From Agrilactobacillus fermenti (GTDB taxonomy: Bacteria; Bacillota; Bacilli; Lactobacillales; Lactobacillaceae), in the NCBI RefSeq assembly GCF_021030645.1, contig NZ_JACGCJ010000003.1, positions 49,710-113,709 of the forward strand: 64,000 nucleotides of DNA, read 5' to 3'. A program made the position numbers and the translations under genes. Of this stretch, positions 8,795-16,909 are shown one piece after another; position 1 is the first letter of the stretch, and each line of letters begins with the position of its first letter. A model generated the notes under the pieces. It was not told where the DNA came from. It saw nothing but the letters and a program-made list of their open reading frames with translations, and did not search any database.

Positions 8795-8872
8795 TAGAGG
8801 GCGAGACAAAACGTCAGTTTTGCCTCGCCCTCTACTTGCAAATAATTAAATTTTAAATGTGTTCCAAAAGGC
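8795..8872 (-). repeat. Composite intergenic repeat, short copy 1
   Basis: Read from the 3' end of pox (minus strand): first a box with CGCCTTTTGGAACACA, then, about 15 bases further, the hairpin TAGAGGGCGAG / CTCGCCCTCTA (8795-8805 with 8824-8834), whose loop holds the ACAAAAC ... GTTTTG core. Five other copies occur in the window. The hairpin may serve as the pox terminator although its T run is poor. Confidence 0.75.
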
Positions 8873-8883
8873 GCTCACATAAA

Positions 8884-10623
8884 TTAAGCATTAAATTCTT
8901 CCAGATATTTTCTAAACGGTACTAAATCACTAGATTCATAAGTCTTATTAAAGGCATCAACGTCAGCTTGTGAATGACCAGCTTCGGTATCGATCACGAG
9001 GCCTTCCACTGGAATTGGCCGTTCGTCAGCAATTTTGACGTCAATGACAACAGGACCATCTGGATTTTCAGCAGCTTTGAAAGCAGCTTTTAATTCAGCC
9101 AATGTCCGTACGGTGAATCCTTTAGCACCTAGAGCCGTTGCCGCTGCACCCCAATCGGCACCTTCGATATCTACCCCGTAATGACTTTGATGGGTATCAT
9201 CTTGTTCGGCCTTGATGAAGCCAAAACTATCATTACTTAAGATAACGTTGACAACTGGTAACTTGTATTTGACTTCAGTAACAATATCTTGGGAAGCCAT
9301 CGCCCAACCGCCGTCACCACTGATCGTAATGACCTTGCGTTTAGGATAACTTAATTGTGCGGCTAAACCTGCAGGTAAGCCATAGCCCATCGTTGCAAAC
9401 CAGCCAGAAGTCGTGAATTTTTGTTTTGGATTCATGTCCAAGAAACGCACAGAGTCGATCGTGACATTACCAACATCTGTAGGGAAAATCGTATCTTCGT
9501 CAGCAATGCGGTTGATTTCTTTGTAGACAGGTTCAACACGTAATGGTGTGCGGTCGCTATCGGCAAAGCCAGCGAGCCATTCGTGCCAATTCTTAGCATC
9601 AGCCAAAGCAGCTTTATAAAAGCCGGTTTCAGCTTTTTGATGACCACGCTCTAAAATTAATTCCATTGTTCGTTTAGCGTCACCATGAATTGAAACATCA
9701 GTGGTGTGGCGCTTACCAAACTTAGAAGAATCGATATCTACTTGGATAAACTTAGCCGCTTGATTAAAGAAATAAGCAGCAAATGGGAAGTCACTACCAA
9801 CAAACAAAATCGTATCAGCGTTGGCCATGATGTCATTGCCTGGCTTTGAAGCTACCCGTGCAGCCGTGCCCATGTAAGCCGGGTTGCTATCAGGAATCAA
9901 GCCTTTAGCTAATACAGAGGAAACGATCGGCATCGAGTAAAATTCAGCCAATTTCTGAGCGACATCAGAGCCCCCACGAATACCTTGGCCAACATAAAGT
10001 ACAGGCCGTTTAGCGGCATCTAGCAACTTGATGGCTTCATCTACATCTTTGACATCAGGTTCATAATTTGGCTTCCGGTAGTTGTGGGCTGTGGAAACAT
10101 AAGTATCTGGAATATCTTCCCAACCCATGCTAACAGGGATCGTGACAACGGCCACACCATTTTTAGCATAGGCTTGACGAATCGCCTGATCTACCACATG
10201 TGGTAATTGTTCCGGTGTCATGACGGTCCGGTTATAAACGGATACGTCAGCGAACATTGGATTTTCATTCAATTCTTGGAAGAAGTCGGTATTCATTGCT
10301 GAAGCGGCGACTTGACCAATCAAGGCTAAAACGGGCACATGGTCCATTTTGGCATCATAAAGACCGTTAAATAAATGGGTTGCGCCAGGGCCGGCAGAAC
10401 CGAAAGTAACCCCGATTTTACCAGTCAATTTTGCATCGGCTGCGGCAGCAATTGCCCCAGTTTCTTCATGACGGACTTGAATGTATTTGATTTTAGCTTG
10501 TTCTTCAAACAAAGCATCCATCGTGGAGTTGAAAGAACCTCCAGGAATACCGTAAAGATGATCAACACCCCAGTCTTCAAGAACCTTGACCATTGCGACA
10601 CCGGACTTAATTGTATCAGTCAT
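8884..10623 (-). CDS. pox: Pyruvate oxidase (ThDP/FAD dependent), 579 aa
   Basis: Converts pyruvate, phosphate and O2 to acetyl phosphate, CO2 and H2O2, giving extra ATP through acetate kinase in aerobic lactate metabolism. Seen: N-terminal pyrimidine-binding domain with the catalytic Glu of VRHEETGA (Glu53), central FAD domain, and C-terminal pyrophosphate domain with GDGGWAMASQ (about residue 434) ending in NDSFGF. Length is near the 590-600 residues usual for lactobacillus/pneumococcal enzymes. ATG 10623 follows GGAGGG; an upstream in-frame ATG at 10638 lies before it. Divergent from lactate oxidase, which supplies pyruvate. Acetolactate synthase is a relative, but the sequence is closest to the oxidase pattern. 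Confidence 0.9.
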   Translation of the reverse strand: MTDTIKSGVAMVKVLEDWGVDHLYGIPGGSFNSTMDALFEEQAKIKYIQVRHEETGAIAAAADAKLTGKIGVTFGSAGPGATHLFNGLYDAKMDHVPVLALIGQVAASAMNTDFFQELNENPMFADVSVYNRTVMTPEQLPHVVDQAIRQAYAKNGVAVVTIPVSMGWEDIPDTYVSTAHNYRKPNYEPDVKDVDEAIKLLDAAKRPVLYVGQGIRGGSDVAQKLAEFYSMPIVSSVLAKGLIPDSNPAYMGTAARVASKPGNDIMANADTILFVGSDFPFAAYFFNQAAKFIQVDIDSSKFGKRHTTDVSIHGDAKRTMELILERGHQKAETGFYKAALADAKNWHEWLAGFADSDRTPLRVEPVYKEINRIADEDTIFPTDVGNVTIDSVRFLDMNPKQKFTTSGWFATMGYGLPAGLAAQLSYPKRKVITISGDGGWAMASQDIVTEVKYKLPVVNVILSNDSFGFIKAEQDDTHQSHYGVDIEGADWGAAATALGAKGFTVRTLAELKAAFKAAENPDGPVVIDVKIADERPIPVEGLVIDTEAGHSQADVDAFNKTYESSDLVPFRKYLEEFNA

Positions 10624-10677
10624 AAAAATACCCTCCAATTTATCTCTTACATTTAGTAAGCAGTGATTTCATTTATG

Positions 10678-10706
10678 AGTATAACGCTTTTTTAAAGCGG
10701 ATACAA
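10678..10706 (-). promoter_or_regulatory. pox promoter with a palindrome in the spacer
   Basis: On the minus strand TTGTAT (10706-10701), 17 bases, TATACT (10683-10678). The spacer contains the inverted repeat CGCTTT / AAAGCG (10685-10699), a good site for a repressor; the segment TTGTATCCGCTTTAAAA is also a two-mismatch cre-like sequence. The rest of the 413-base pox-lctO gap is AT-rich with no other gene seen. Confidence 0.6.
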
Positions 10707-10964
10707 TTATATCTTAGCTTACTCACCGATTTTTTTCATGTGATTGAACTTGGGAAGTTTTTTATCCTATTATTGGCACAGTTTTACGGCCTGTTATTAT
10801 TATCTTAGAAAGTAGATTTATTTATTGCCGATCATTTGATTTAGAAAAAATTTTAGCGTTTTTTTATGGTAAATGGAACGTTTTTAATGTTGTTAGGCTT
10901 AGTTTGTTTAACGAGCTTCTTGATTCAAGACGGTAAAATAGACCAATTTTTTGTGGTAAAAGTA

Positions 10965-10992
10965 TTGCTTATTTTTTGTAAGTGTATATAAT
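10965..10992 (+). promoter_or_regulatory. lctO promoter
   Basis: TTGCTT (10965-10970), 16-base spacer, TATAAT (10987-10992), 45 bases before the TTG start. Confidence 0.6.
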
Positions 10993-11036
10993 AGGCTTTG
11001 TTCTTACAAAAAGTTAGCTATTTGGAGGTCCTTAGA

Positions 11037-12146
11037 TTGACAATTGTAAATGGATACGAACAAAGTGATCGTGAAGAAAAATTAAACATTATTAACTTGA
11101 CCGAGTTAGAAGCTAAGGCCAAAGCTATTATTCCCCAAGGTGGGTTTGGATATATTCGTGGTGGTTCAGAAGACGAATGGACACTACGTGAAAACTCAAA
11201 TGCGTTTGAACATGCCCAAATTGTCCCTCGGTCATTAACTGATATGGAAAATCCTTCAACCGAGACAAACGTCTTTGGTTTGAACTTAAAAACACCAATT
11301 ATGATGGCACCAACTGCTGCTCAGGGCTTGGCTCATGCTCAAGGTGAAAAAGACACAGCTAAGGGCGTTGCAGCTGTCGGCGGCTTAATGGCACAAAGTA
11401 CTTATTCATCGACATCCATTGCCGACACAGCAGCTGCTGGCAATGGGGCCCCACAATTTTTCCAATTATATATGAGTAAAGATTGGGACTTTAACGAGCA
11501 TTTGCTTGATGAAGCTAAAAAAGCAGGCGTGAAAGGAATCATTTTGACCGTTGACGCTACGATCGATGGTTACCGTGAAGAAGATATGCGGAATAACTTC
11601 CAATTTCCGATTCCAATGGCTAACCTTTCTGAATATTCAGATGGTGATGGTAAAGGCAAGGGTATCGCAGAAATTTATGCTTCTGCTGCTCAAAAGATCA
11701 GTGGTAAAGACGTGGAACGCATTGCTAGTTACACGGATCTACCAGTGATCGTTAAAGGGATTGAATCACCAGACGATGCTATGTTAGCTATTGGTTCGGG
11801 GGCCCAAGGTATTTATGTTTCCAACCATGGTGGCCGTCAATTAAACGGTGGGCCAGCTTCCTTTGATGTTTTACCAGCTGTTGCCAAGGCTGTAAACCAT
11901 CGGGTGCCAATTATCTTTGATAGTGGGGTTCGGCGTGGTTCTCATGTATTTAAGGCTTTAGCATCTGGGGCTGATTTAGTTGCAATGGGTCGGCCAGTCA
12001 TTTATGGCTTGGCACTTGGTGGTGCATTGGGTGTTCAATCCGTTTTCGAAACTTTGAATGATGAATTGAAGATTGATATGCAATTAGCCGGTACGCAAAC
12101 CATTGAAGATGTGAAACGCGCACAACTCTTGCATATTCATTATTAG
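11037..12146 (+). CDS. lctO: L-lactate oxidase (FMN dependent), 369 aa
   Basis: Oxidises L-lactate with O2 to pyruvate and H2O2. FMN-dependent alpha-hydroxyacid dehydrogenase family TIM barrel. Seen: substrate Tyr39 in GGFGYI, the QLYMSKD and TVDATIDGYREED blocks with substrate/FMN contacts, catalytic His264 and Arg267 in SNHGGRQLNG, and the FMN phosphate block DSGVRRGSH then GRPVIYGLA. Positions are one residue off the Aerococcus enzyme numbering. Start TTG 11037 is eight bases after GGAGG; an upstream in-frame TTG at 10998 lacks a site. Divergent from pox, which uses its product. The family also contains glycolate oxidases, but the match is strongest to lactate oxidase. Confidence 0.88.
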   Translation: MTIVNGYEQSDREEKLNIINLTELEAKAKAIIPQGGFGYIRGGSEDEWTLRENSNAFEHAQIVPRSLTDMENPSTETNVFGLNLKTPIMMAPTAAQGLAHAQGEKDTAKGVAAVGGLMAQSTYSSTSIADTAAAGNGAPQFFQLYMSKDWDFNEHLLDEAKKAGVKGIILTVDATIDGYREEDMRNNFQFPIPMANLSEYSDGDGKGKGIAEIYASAAQKISGKDVERIASYTDLPVIVKGIESPDDAMLAIGSGAQGIYVSNHGGRQLNGGPASFDVLPAVAKAVNHRVPIIFDSGVRRGSHVFKALASGADLVAMGRPVIYGLALGGALGVQSVFETLNDELKIDMQLAGTQTIEDVKRAQLLHIHY

Positions 12147-12198
12147 TAAAATGCATTAAAATTTAAATTGTAAATAACGTAAAAGACTGAAGCAGCCG

Positions 12199-12258
12199 TA
12201 CACCTATTTAGGTAAACAAGGTAAGTAATCCTTGGTTATCTGGATAGGTGTATTTTTT
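12199..12258 (+). terminator. Terminator after lctO
   Basis: Nine-base arms TACACCTAT / ATAGGTGTA followed by TTTTTT, with a second imperfect inner stem (ACAAGG / CCTTGG). Confidence 0.75.
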
Positions 12259-12333
12259 ATAGGCAGTTACAGCGTATTTAAAATTTATGTTGGTTTATTT
12301 TAGATTATTCGGCTTTATGTAGTGTCTGGATAC

Positions 12334-12909
12334 TCAGTAAAAATGCACATCGTTCAAAGGCCAATACTTCAAAAAGACGACACTGCGAATGTCATCGGCA
12401 GATACGAAACCGAATTGACGACTATCTCGAGAAATACGGCGGTTGTCCCCCAAGACAAAGTAATTGCCAGCCGGGACTTTAGCCGTACCAGTAACCTGTT
12501 TTAAAGTGAAATTGGCAGTTAGGTGATCACCGGGAGCTAATTTTTCTTTGTAAGTATCTAAATAAGGTTCGGAGACGGGTTTACCATTCACAAAAAGGGT
12601 ATCGTCACTAGCGTAAATGCGATCACCGGGTAAGCCAATGATACGTTTGATATAGTGATGATCACCATTTTCATCAGGTGCCTTGAGAATAACGACATCA
12701 CCGCGTTTGACTGCACTCAATTGATTACCGAGCACACGGTCACCAGGGTTAAAGTTGGGCTGCATTGATGAGCCAAAGATTGCCTGGTTGTTAAAGACAG
12801 AAGTAAATAGAAATAACGCCACACCAATGATGGCAATAATGATTAAACTCCACTGGGTTATAAATTTAAATATTTGATTATGAATGATTTTTTTCCAAAA
12901 AGGTTGCAA
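12334..12909 (-). CDS. lepB: Type I signal peptidase, 191 aa
   Basis: Membrane-bound protease that removes signal peptides from exported proteins. One N-terminal transmembrane segment (about residues 21-39), then the catalytic Ser48 in GSSMQP, the general base Lys88 in YIKRIIGLPGD, and the C-terminal GDNRRISRDSRQFG box. Length is typical of Gram-positive Sip proteins. The start is TTG 12909, seven bases from GGAGGAG; no ATG start is available nearby. It stands alone on the minus strand facing the divergent AEC carrier. Confidence 0.92.
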   Translation of the reverse strand: MQPFWKKIIHNQIFKFITQWSLIIIAIIGVALFLFTSVFNNQAIFGSSMQPNFNPGDRVLGNQLSAVKRGDVVILKAPDENGDHHYIKRIIGLPGDRIYASDDTLFVNGKPVSEPYLDTYKEKLAPGDHLTANFTLKQVTGTAKVPAGNYFVLGDNRRISRDSRQFGFVSADDIRSVVFLKYWPLNDVHFY

Positions 12910-13045
12910 GGTATTACTCCTCCAATACTGCTTTATTGTACCTTATGGATGAAGTAGGTCGCATTCATTTTCTGTAAGGAACTGTAAAGTTTTCTGAAAA
13001 AGTGTTAAACTAGTGAATAATTTGACGACCAAATGGGGGAATGGT

Positions 13046-13993
13046 ATGGCTGTCTTTTTCAATAGTTTATCTGGCGTTCTAATTATTTTGGTCATGATTG
13101 CCGTGGGATATGTACTCACACGTGTTCATTGGTTCGATGACCGGTCTAGTCATTTGATTGCCAAGCTTGTGACGCAAGTTGCTTTGCCATGTTATATGAT
13201 GGCGACAATTATGAAAGATTTTACGCGCAAGCAGCTGGAAACTTTGTTACCAGATTTGCGGTTCCCAGTTATTTCAATGTTGATTCTCTTTGCTTTTTCT
13301 TTTGCGGCCGTGCAGATCTTTCGAATTCCGAAGACACGAGCTGGACTTTTTAAGTCGATGTTCTTTAATTCAAATACGGTATTTATTGGTTTGCCAGTTA
13401 ATCGGGCACTGTTTGGGGATGCCAGTCTACCCTATGTGTTGGTTTATTATATGGCGAACACCTTCTTCTTTTGGACATTAGGGGTTTATTTGATCAAAAG
13501 AGACGGCAGCTCAGATGTGGCCTTTAATTTATGGACAGCCATTAAAAAAGTTTTTTCACCACCATTATTTGGGTTCATCCTCGGCGTGATTTTTGTGATT
13601 TTAGGCTGGCATTTGCCAACATTTTTGATGTCTGACTTGCAATATATTGGCGGTTTAACCATTCCATTATCCATGTTTTTTATTGGTATTCAGATCGGTA
13701 TTGTTGGTTTGCATTCATTCCGCATCACGAAAGATGCACTTGGTATTTTGATGGGCCGCTTTGTATTTGCACCGCTTGTGATGGCACTATTGGTGCTGCT
13801 AACGAGATTACCAATTTTATTAAAGCAAGTTTTTATCATGCAGTCAGCGATGCCAGTTATGACCAATGCCCCCGTTGTGGCTAAACTTTATGGTGCAGAT
13901 GCTGACTATGCTGCCATTATGGTTACCGAAAGTACGGTGATCAGCATGGTGATTATTCCGATTTTGATGACAATTACGCAAAACATTCGCTAA
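13046..13993 (+). CDS. AEC family transporter (auxin efflux carrier/malate permease-like), 315 aa
   Basis: Ten-helix membrane carrier of the AEC family: N-terminal GVLIILVMIAVGYVLTRVHW, the conserved Lys/Pro-containing segment LVTQVALPCYMMATIM, a central loop, and the C-terminal QSAMPVMTNAPVVAKLYG block typical of these carriers. In lactobacilli such proteins often carry malate or other organic acids, but nothing local proves the substrate. ATG 13046 follows GGGGGA by five bases; the in-frame GTG at 13013 has no site. It is 22 bases before the DMT exporter gene and probably co-transcribed with it. Confidence 0.82.
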   Translation: MAVFFNSLSGVLIILVMIAVGYVLTRVHWFDDRSSHLIAKLVTQVALPCYMMATIMKDFTRKQLETLLPDLRFPVISMLILFAFSFAAVQIFRIPKTRAGLFKSMFFNSNTVFIGLPVNRALFGDASLPYVLVYYMANTFFFWTLGVYLIKRDGSSDVAFNLWTAIKKVFSPPLFGFILGVIFVILGWHLPTFLMSDLQYIGGLTIPLSMFFIGIQIGIVGLHSFRITKDALGILMGRFVFAPLVMALLVLLTRLPILLKQVFIMQSAMPVMTNAPVVAKLYGADADYAAIMVTESTVISMVIIPILMTITQNIR

Positions 13994-14015
13994 ATTTTTA
14001 AGGGAGTCCTTTTAC

Positions 14016-15125
14016 TTGCGAAAAACTTTTCTATTCGTTTTAGTTTCAACATTCTTGTTCAGTTCTATGGAAATTACATTGAAAATGGCTGGCAGCGTCT
14101 TTAACCCCATTCAATTAAATTTCATCCGATTCTTGATTGGTGGTTTGGTGTTGTTGCCATTAGCCATTCGCTCGATGCGCATCCATCATTTAAGATTGGA
14201 CCGTTCTGCACTTTTAGGCTTCGCCTTGACCGGATTATTGTGTGTGATCGTTAGTATGACGCTATTTCAACTAGCTGTTGTCTATGGTAAAGCTTCGATT
14301 GTGGCAGTTTTATTCAGTTCCAACCCAGTTTTTGCGCTGATTTTTTCTTACTTGATCTTACATGAGAAGTTATCGCGTACAAATTTACTTTCGGTTTTGG
14401 TTTCTACCGTTGGTTTGATCATGATCATCAACCCATTCCATCTGTCGGCACCAGTTGGCATGATTTTAGCAGTTGGGTCAGCTATCACGTTTGGGTTTTA
14501 TAGTATTATTTCTCGTAAAATCTCTCAAAACCAAGGTTTCGATGGCGTGACTATGACGTGCTTTACCTTTATTTTAGGTAGTTTAGAGTTGGCCTTTGTG
14601 ATGGCCTTAAGTCATTTGCCGTTTGTTGGCGCCCTGATGGGACAATCTGCACTGGCCAAAGATTTTGTCAACATGCCTTTCTTTGCCGGCATTTCCAGTC
14701 AAACGATTCTAATGATCTTATATATTGGTATTGGCGTCACTGGGGCTGGTTTTGCAACTTACTTCATTGCTATGGAACGCTCTGATGTTTCTACTGCTTC
14801 ATTGGTTTTCTTTATTAAACCAGCATTGGCGCCAATCATGGCCTTATTCATTTTGGGTGAGTCCATTGCTGTGAACACTTTGGTCGGTATTGCGATTATT
14901 TTAGTAGGTTCCACAATCAGTTTCTTGGGACAACGCAGTACCGAACAAAAGAATACAATGGCTACCGACGATTATTTAGATACAGTTGAAGCAGAAGGTG
15001 AAGTTGCTGATAAAGCGGCGCAAGCACAATTAGTGGCAGATCGTAAAGCGTTGGCTGCCAAAAAAGCAGCTTTACAATCTAAAGTGGCAGCGACCAACTA
15101 TGCTAAGCGTAATGAAACAAATTGA
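14016..15125 (+). CDS. DMT/EamA family transporter with a charged C-terminal tail, 369 aa
   Basis: Drug/metabolite transporter superfamily protein with ten predicted helices in two EamA repeats (about residues 5-145 and 155-305; the second shows PALAPIMALFILGE). The last 60 residues form a hydrophilic tail rich in Ala, Lys and Glu (QAQLVADRKALAAKKAALQS), probably helical and cytoplasmic, which is longer than usual for the family. Start TTG 14016 is nine bases from AAGGGAG. Downstream of the AEC carrier in one transcription unit that ends at the terminator near 15165. Substrate unknown. Confidence 0.8.
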   Translation: MRKTFLFVLVSTFLFSSMEITLKMAGSVFNPIQLNFIRFLIGGLVLLPLAIRSMRIHHLRLDRSALLGFALTGLLCVIVSMTLFQLAVVYGKASIVAVLFSSNPVFALIFSYLILHEKLSRTNLLSVLVSTVGLIMIINPFHLSAPVGMILAVGSAITFGFYSIISRKISQNQGFDGVTMTCFTFILGSLELAFVMALSHLPFVGALMGQSALAKDFVNMPFFAGISSQTILMILYIGIGVTGAGFATYFIAMERSDVSTASLVFFIKPALAPIMALFILGESIAVNTLVGIAIILVGSTISFLGQRSTEQKNTMATDDYLDTVEAEGEVADKAAQAQLVADRKALAAKKAALQSKVAATNYAKRNETN

Positions 15126-15164
15126 GTTTCAGTGATTAGTTTTGATTGATTTGATAGGTACTAC

Positions 15165-15214
15165 AAAAATGGGATCAGTCGGCAAACGAAAAGTTTGTGC
15201 TGAATCCCATTTTT
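15165..15214. terminator. Bidirectional terminator between the DMT gene and thrB
   Basis: Arms AAAAATGGGAT / ATCCCATTTTT with T runs on both strands and an inner CAAAC / GTTTG stem; serves two convergent genes. Confidence 0.85.
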
Positions 15215-15229
15215 ATTAATTTATTTGAG

Positions 15230-16093
15230 TTAGAAAACTTGGAGGCCATCTTTATCAACCGAGAGATCTAAATAGGTATCTTCTGGCCATTGTTGTTGTA
15301 AGGCAGCCTTAATCGCCTGCCGTGAAGTTTCAGGTGCAATGGTGATCAAGGCTGGGCCGGCTCCGGAGATCAAGGTGGCATAGGCGCCGTTTTGTTTGGC
15401 GACGAACCGTTTAGCCTCTAATTCTGGGACAAATTGATCCCGGTACGTCTCTTGTAATGTATCTAGCTCCATCATGGGACCCGCCAGTTTTAAGTCGCCC
15501 GAGATAATTGCTGCAATCATGACGTTTGAAATCGCACTGCCAGTGATGGCTTGATCATAAGCAATCGTTTTGGGAAGTGCATTACGGCTTTCGTAAGAAG
15601 TTAACTTGTGATTGGGGACATGAACGATAATTGCTGCTTCTGGGAACAAATGACGGACAGAATAGACACGTTGCTTGACCATGGCTGTAATTACGAAATT
15701 GCCCCGAAAAGCGGCGGCAACATTATCCGGATGATCTTCAAACGAAGAGGCCTGGGCAATTTTTTCGGTCATAGACAAATTTAGATCACCGAGGCGACTA
15801 GCTAGCTCAACACCAGCAACGATGGCGGCTGTACTACTACCTAAGCCACGTTCAGTGGGAATATCCGAATGTACGATCAAGAGGTGAGGCATGACGTCAG
15901 GCGCAATTTGTCGTATGGTTTCGACCATTATATTGGTATAATCAGTAGGGATACTGGCAGATAAGTTATGTTTAACCTGCCATTCAACGGTTTCAGGGCC
16001 AACCGTTACCGTTAGATATAATGAAAGAGCTAAGCCACAGGAATCAATGCCCGCGCCTAAATTTGCTGTGGTCGCTGGAACTTGGATTTTCAT
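15230..16093 (-). CDS. thrB: Homoserine kinase, 287 aa
   Basis: Phosphorylates L-homoserine with ATP to O-phosphohomoserine for threonine synthesis. GHMP kinase family: N-terminal PATTANLGAGIDSCGLAL, the ATP loop GLGSSTAA (about residues 83-90), and the C-terminal ISGAGPALITI block. Start ATG 16093 follows GGAGGT. It is a single gene here: neither hom nor thrC is adjacent, unlike the hom-thrC-thrB arrangement common in Firmicutes, so the rest of the pathway must lie elsewhere or homoserine comes from another source. Confidence 0.92.
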   Translation of the reverse strand: MKIQVPATTANLGAGIDSCGLALSLYLTVTVGPETVEWQVKHNLSASIPTDYTNIMVETIRQIAPDVMPHLLIVHSDIPTERGLGSSTAAIVAGVELASRLGDLNLSMTEKIAQASSFEDHPDNVAAAFRGNFVITAMVKQRVYSVRHLFPEAAIIVHVPNHKLTSYESRNALPKTIAYDQAITGSAISNVMIAAIISGDLKLAGPMMELDTLQETYRDQFVPELEAKRFVAKQNGAYATLISGAGPALITIAPETSRQAIKAALQQQWPEDTYLDLSVDKDGLQVF

Positions 16094-16174
16094 GATAACC
16101 TCCAGTGAAAATTAATATATTCTAATTATATCTCATTTTATTGTCATTTTCATTTTTTCAAAGGAGTTCTTTAG

Positions 16175-16858
16175 ATGTCACATCTGGTACTTGTACGTCA
16201 CGGCGAAAGTGTCGCAAATCAACAGAACGTTTATACTGGTTGGTCTGATGTGCCATTGACGCTTAAGGGTAAACAAGAAGCACAGGCAATTGGTAAAAAA
16301 CTAGCTGAATTTGATTTTAAGTTTCGTGCTTGCCATACTTCAGTGTTACAACGTGCAATCATGACAAGTTATTTAATTTTAGATGCTTTAAATTTAAATG
16401 ATCTACCGCTATATAAATCGTGGCGCTTGAATGAACGTCATTATGGTGCGTTACGTGGCTTGAATAAAGACGATACGCGGCAGTTATTTGGCAAACAACA
16501 AGTGCAGCGTTGGCGGCGCAGTTTTACAAGTGTGCCCCCACTACTTTCTCGCCGCGATCAGGATCGTCGCTATGCCCAACTAACTGCTGACTGTATCCCA
16601 CGGGGTGAAAGTTTACAGATGGCCGCCAATCGGTTAGATCCTTATTATCAGGAACAAATTGCACCCAAATTACGCTTAGGCAAAGATCAATTGGTTGTTG
16701 CTCATGGGAGCAGTTTACGTGCTATGATCAAATACATTGAGCAGATTTCTGACGCTGACATTGATGGCGTTGAAGTTGCCAACGGTGAAGCTATTGTTTA
16801 TCAATTTGATGCTCAGTTAAATCTGCAGCGAAAAATGAGAATTAAAGCGAATATTTAA
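16175..16858 (+). CDS. gpmA: 2,3-bisphosphoglycerate-dependent phosphoglycerate mutase, 227 aa
   Basis: Interconverts 3- and 2-phosphoglycerate in glycolysis. Histidine phosphatase fold: RHGES with the phosphorylated His near residue 9, [13 protein letters not shown], the substrate block [13 protein letters not shown] with the acid Glu, WRRSF, and the second catalytic His in AHGSSLRAM (Ser replaces the usual Asn after Gly). Length is at the short end of the family. RBS AAGGAG before ATG. It is convergent with the MucBP surface gene and shares its terminator. It could be a second isozyme; the genome outside the window would tell. Confidence 0.9.
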   Translation: MSHLVLVRHGESVANQQNVYTGWSDVPLTLKGKQEAQAIGKKLAEFDFKFRACHTSVLQRAIMTSYLILDALNLNDLPLYKSWRLNERHYGALRGLNKDDTRQLFGKQQVQRWRRSFTSVPPLLSRRDQDRRYAQLTADCIPRGESLQMAANRLDPYYQEQIAPKLRLGKDQLVVAHGSSLRAMIKYIEQISDADIDGVEVANGEAIVYQFDAQLNLQRKMRIKANI

Positions 16859-16871
16859 ATTTGATAGAACT

Positions 16872-16909
16872 AAAAAAGATCAGCTTCTTAAAGAAGTCTG
16901 ATCTTTTTT
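16872..16909. terminator. Bidirectional terminator overlapping the 3' end of the surface gene
   Basis: AAAAAAGATCAG / CTGATCTTTTTT outer arms with an inner CTTCTT / AAGAAG stem around a one-base loop. It serves gpmA on the plus strand; on the minus strand the last codons and the stop (16888-16890) of the MucBP gene lie within it. Confidence 0.9.

Noticed and set aside
12322..12504. Plus-strand open frame across the signal peptidase gene
   Set aside because: Antisense shadow of lepB, which has all catalytic motifs and a good ribosome-binding site.
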